From: Arthrobacter sp. Leaf337
GTDB lineage: Bacteria > Actinomycetota > Actinomycetes > Actinomycetales > Micrococcaceae
Length of the DNA stretch: 64,000 nt
Direction of reading: 5' to 3'
NCBI RefSeq assembly: GCF_001423745.1
Contig: NZ_LMPC01000006.1
Coordinates: 97,922-161,921 of the forward strand
The position numbers and the translations under genes were made by a program. This document shows, in pieces, positions 61,841 through 64,000 of this stretch (position 1 is its first letter; every line of letters begins with the position of its first letter). The notes under the pieces are model-generated. The model ran no database searches, was not told the DNA's origin, and worked only from the letters and a program-made list of their open reading frames with translations.

Positions 61841-62577
61841 TGGCACGCCATCCGCTCACCCTGGTTGCGGCTTCCCTCGGCGCGCGTCCGTTTCTGGAGT
61901 CCGAGGCGCTGCCGGGAGTCCGCATTCCAGGCCAGCTCATAGGCATCGGCGAGAACTACTGGCCTGATGGGCCCCGGCCGGCCGCGGGTCGCATTCCCCT
62001 GGTGTTTGGCAAGTTCCCCGGTAGCCTGGCCGGGGACGGCCAGCCGATCGTCCTGGACCCCGTGATTGCCGGAACGGTGGTCTGCGAAGGTGAGCTCGCC
62101 GTCGTCGTCGGCCGCCTGCTAAAGGACGCCCACAGCCCGGAAGAGGCGCTCAAGGCAATCGCCGGTGTGACGGTGGCAAACGACGTTTCGGCGCGGGACC
62201 TTCAGGCGGCCGACATCCAGTCCACCCGGGGCAAGAGCCTGGACACGTTTTGTCCGCTGGGACCTGAGCTCGTGACCCTCGATGAACTGCCGGAGCTGCA
62301 GTCGCTGAGCATCGTCACGCGGATCAACGGCGCTGTCGTTCAGGACTCGACCACGGCCAGCATGGTGTTTTCGGTGGCTGAACTAATGATGTTCTGTTCC
62401 CGGTTCATGACCCTGTATCCGGGCGACGTGATCCTCACGGGAACACCCTTCGCACCTGACGAATCCGTCCTGGAGCTCCAGCCGGGCGACACGGTTTCGG
62501 TCGAGGTCGGTGGCGTCGGTCTCCTGACCAATCCCGTGGCCGCAAGGGTGCCTTCGGACCGGATGGCGCGGGTGTGA
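61840..62577 (+). CDS. fumarylacetoacetate hydrolase (FAH) family protein
   Basis: FAH-fold hydrolase/isomerase of 245 residues. The metal-binding acids lie in VVCEGELAVVVGR (Glu pair) and VANDVSARDLQ (Asp). GKSLDTFCPLGPELV and VILTGTP…LQPGDTVSVEVGGVGLLTNPV are characteristic. Family members hydrolyse or isomerise dicarbonyl or acylpyruvate compounds, or decarboxylate oxalocrotonate. No aromatic ring-cleavage gene is nearby, so the substrate is open; being coupled to the ABC ATPase and the amidase regulon, it probably acts late in the same pathway. Confidence 0.92.
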   Translation: MARHPLTLVAASLGARPFLESEALPGVRIPGQLIGIGENYWPDGPRPAAGRIPLVFGKFPGSLAGDGQPIVLDPVIAGTVVCEGELAVVVGRLLKDAHSPEEALKAIAGVTVANDVSARDLQAADIQSTRGKSLDTFCPLGPELVTLDELPELQSLSIVTRINGAVVQDSTTASMVFSVAELMMFCSRFMTLYPGDVILTGTPFAPDESVLELQPGDTVSVEVGGVGLLTNPVAARVPSDRMARV

Positions 62578-63602
62578 ATTCTTCGCCGGGGCTGATCCTG
62601 AGCGCCTACGCGGCCGCGCCCGCCATCGATTCGTGGCACCCGTCGGACGAGGCGGCCTACCTGTCCGCGGTCGGCGCACTCCCCTACGTGGCCGGGCTGG
62701 AGATTCCGTTCTATGGATCCGTTGGAGGCAGTGCCTCCGGTAGCGGAGGGCTGCCTGGTGGCGCATTGCATAAGTACGACGGCGGCTGGTTACTTCGCGC
62801 TGTACGGCACCTGCCGCAACACTTGGCTTTTACTGTCACCACCATCCCGGACACCATGGACCGATTGGGTCGGGAGCCGGCTTTTGGGCTCGCCTCCAAG
62901 GACACCGGTGGACGGCAGGCGGCGTTAGCTGCGGTGTTTCGGACGGCTGAGGCTGTTCGCAGCCTCAATGATGCCGTTGGACGGCAGGCCGTGCGCGCGG
63001 TTCACCTGTTCAGTGCACCCCGGCCTTCCGCTGGTGTGTCCGCTGCCAGCGCGTCAGCCGGCGCGCTAAGAGCGTCGTTGGCTGAGCTGGCCGGCTACGC
63101 CTGGGACGGCGCCCGGCCCGTGCTGGAACACTGCGACGCCGCGCTCGGCAACAAACCGTGGATCAAGGGATTCCTGCCTTTGGAAGCGGAAATCGAGGCG
63201 ATCACGGCAGCCGATGCCGGCGTCGGCCTTGCGGTGAACTGGGCGCGCTCCGTGATTGAACAGCAGGATGTCAGCGCGCCCAGCCGGCACCTGAAACTGG
63301 CCACCGACGCTGGGGTATTGGCCGGCGTCGTGCTTTCCGGATGCTCGCCGGTTGATACGGCGTTCGGCCGCGCCTGGGACGACACGCACCTCCCTCCCGC
63401 CCCGCTGGAGCCCCGTTCCCTGTTGACTGCGGACCGGATCCGGGAGTTTACGGTTACCGCCGGTGCCGGGATGAGCAACGGTCTGGGCCCCAGCCGTCCG
63501 TACCGCGGCCTGAAGGTTTCGGCACCCCGCAGCGCGAACGTGGAACAGCGCATTGCCGTCGTTTCGGGATCCATCGCTGCGGTGTGCGAGGCCGGGTTCT
63601 GA
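62574..63602 (+). CDS. DUF4862 family protein
   Basis: Protein of 342 residues that fits DUF4862, seen beside sugar or acid catabolism genes in actinobacteria. It looks like a TIM barrel: LILSAYAAAP at the start, IPFYGSVGG, HLPQHLAFTVTTIPDTMDRL, RPVLEHCDAALGNKPWIKGF with Glu/His/Asp, GVGLAVNWARSVIEQQ and a C-terminal strand. No cofactor motif is evident. A Gly/Ser-rich loop (GGSASGSGGLPGG) sits near residue 50. GTG start overlaps the FAH stop (GTGA). Function is not established; it may be an isomerase or a sugar-phosphate-type enzyme of the same pathway. Confidence 0.82.
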   Translation: MNSSPGLILSAYAAAPAIDSWHPSDEAAYLSAVGALPYVAGLEIPFYGSVGGSASGSGGLPGGALHKYDGGWLLRAVRHLPQHLAFTVTTIPDTMDRLGREPAFGLASKDTGGRQAALAAVFRTAEAVRSLNDAVGRQAVRAVHLFSAPRPSAGVSAASASAGALRASLAELAGYAWDGARPVLEHCDAALGNKPWIKGFLPLEAEIEAITAADAGVGLAVNWARSVIEQQDVSAPSRHLKLATDAGVLAGVVLSGCSPVDTAFGRAWDDTHLPPAPLEPRSLLTADRIREFTVTAGAGMSNGLGPSRPYRGLKVSAPRSANVEQRIAVVSGSIAAVCEAGF

Positions 63603-63684
63603 GACGAAGGCTCTTTCAAGGCGGTAGCGGCTTCGGCCCACTTGGAGACGCTATTTTGTCGTAGGTCGCTGGGAGAGTTGTCCC

Positions 63685-64000
63685 ATGGAGGTCTTGGGGG
63701 AACTCGCAGCAGGAGGGCGTTGCGGTGGGCGGCACTGCCCGCCGCCGCTTCTGCTGTTCGGGTTGCCTCCGTTCCGGGCCTGCGCAGTGTCCCCGCCAGT
63801 CTGCAGTCTTCTCAGGCGTTGGCGTCCGACGGCGGCGGGTCCGGTGATCTTCCCCGGATCCTTGCGCTGCTCGGGGCTTTGAGTTCGACAGCGGTCGAGG
63901 ACGCCGGGGTGATGGGCTTCCGGGAGGCTGCCGATTTCGCGGCGAACGTTGAGGACATCGCCCGGACCCTGGAATACCTGCAGGTGGTCGCCGCCGGGGC
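63685..64000 (+). pseudogene. second DUF222 gene, cut by the window edge and frameshifted
   Basis: ATG at 63685 has GGGAGAG seven bases upstream and reads MEVLGELAAGG. About ten codons later the coding pattern moves to another frame, which continues LRWAALPAAASAVRVASVPG and, near the edge, GFREAADFAANVEDIARTLE and YLQVVAAGA. The latter is the start of a DUF222 domain, as in the gene at 26215. One base appears to be missing in the G-rich run near 63715-63722. A start in the second frame is a TTG at 63678. It may be a sequencing error or a true frameshift; the C-terminal part lies outside. Confidence 0.6.

Overview
The window reads as ordinary chromosome of a high-GC actinobacterium, most likely an Arthrobacter or Pseudarthrobacter type (Micrococcaceae). 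The grounds are the high GC content, GTG starts, ATGA-overlapped operons, a resuscitation-promoting factor with LysM, DUF222/HNH genes, and a LacI-run sugar ABC operon ending in a GH13 glucosidase. I see no rRNA, tRNA, CRISPR array, prophage or insertion sequence. Family names come from recognising protein sequence by eye; no database was searched.

Layout. 1-6.1 kb: a minus-strand operon (FMN alpha-hydroxy-acid oxidase, then a polar-amino-acid-type ABC importer) facing a divergent PucR-type regulator. 6.2-11.4 kb: small enzymes (SRPBCC, class II amidotransferase, two DinB/DUF664, DUF1801) and a MarR-MFS operon behind two adjacent perfect palindromes. 11.6-17.7 kb: a LacI regulator, sugar-binding lipoprotein, two permeases and a GH13 glucosidase. 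17.7-25.3 kb: an ArsR-SRPBCC fusion with a clear self-regulated, probably leaderless promoter, GYD and VOC proteins, two MFS pumps, a SnoaL-like protein and a DUF1326/DUF2182 pair. 25.4-30.2 kb: a lipoprotein, a DUF222-HNH gene followed by a 15-bp minisatellite, a cupin, a squalene-cyclase-like protein and a DUF2975-HTH pair. 30.2-39.1 kb: acetyltransferases, hydrolases, a broken P-loop kinase, TerC, a lipoprotein fused in frame to an acylphosphatase, two tandem paralogous lipoproteins and MscS. 39.2-43.8 kb: a second GH13 enzyme, a proline-rich microprotein, and a winged-helix/histone-like/pullulanase-X25 protein. 43.8-55.9 kb: a YdeP-type molybdoenzyme, adenosine deaminase, a UvrA paralogue, Rpf, a pyrimidine-dimer-glycosylase-like protein, an epimerase, DUF1622 and DUF2071. 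56.0-63.6 kb: a bile-acid/sodium-symporter-type transporter facing a GntR regulator, then amidase, ABC importer, FAH hydrolase and DUF4862. The right edge cuts through a second DUF222 gene that appears frameshifted.

How the genes work together. Three regulator-plus-transporter-plus-enzyme modules stand out: PucR with oxidase and ABC, LacI with sugar ABC and GH13, and GntR with symporter, amidase, ABC, FAH and DUF4862. The last is the best candidate for an undescribed system. A 19-bp element upstream of the symporter recurs with 18 of 19 identities, in inverted orientation, upstream of the ABC operon, which ties the transporters and enzymes into one predicted regulon. Several regulators (ArsR, MarR, LacI, HTH/DUF2975) have palindromes placed on or next to their own promoters.

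Decay is also visible: an AraC tail without its body, a P-loop kinase lacking its start and middle, a possible helicase tail, and the frameshifted DUF222.
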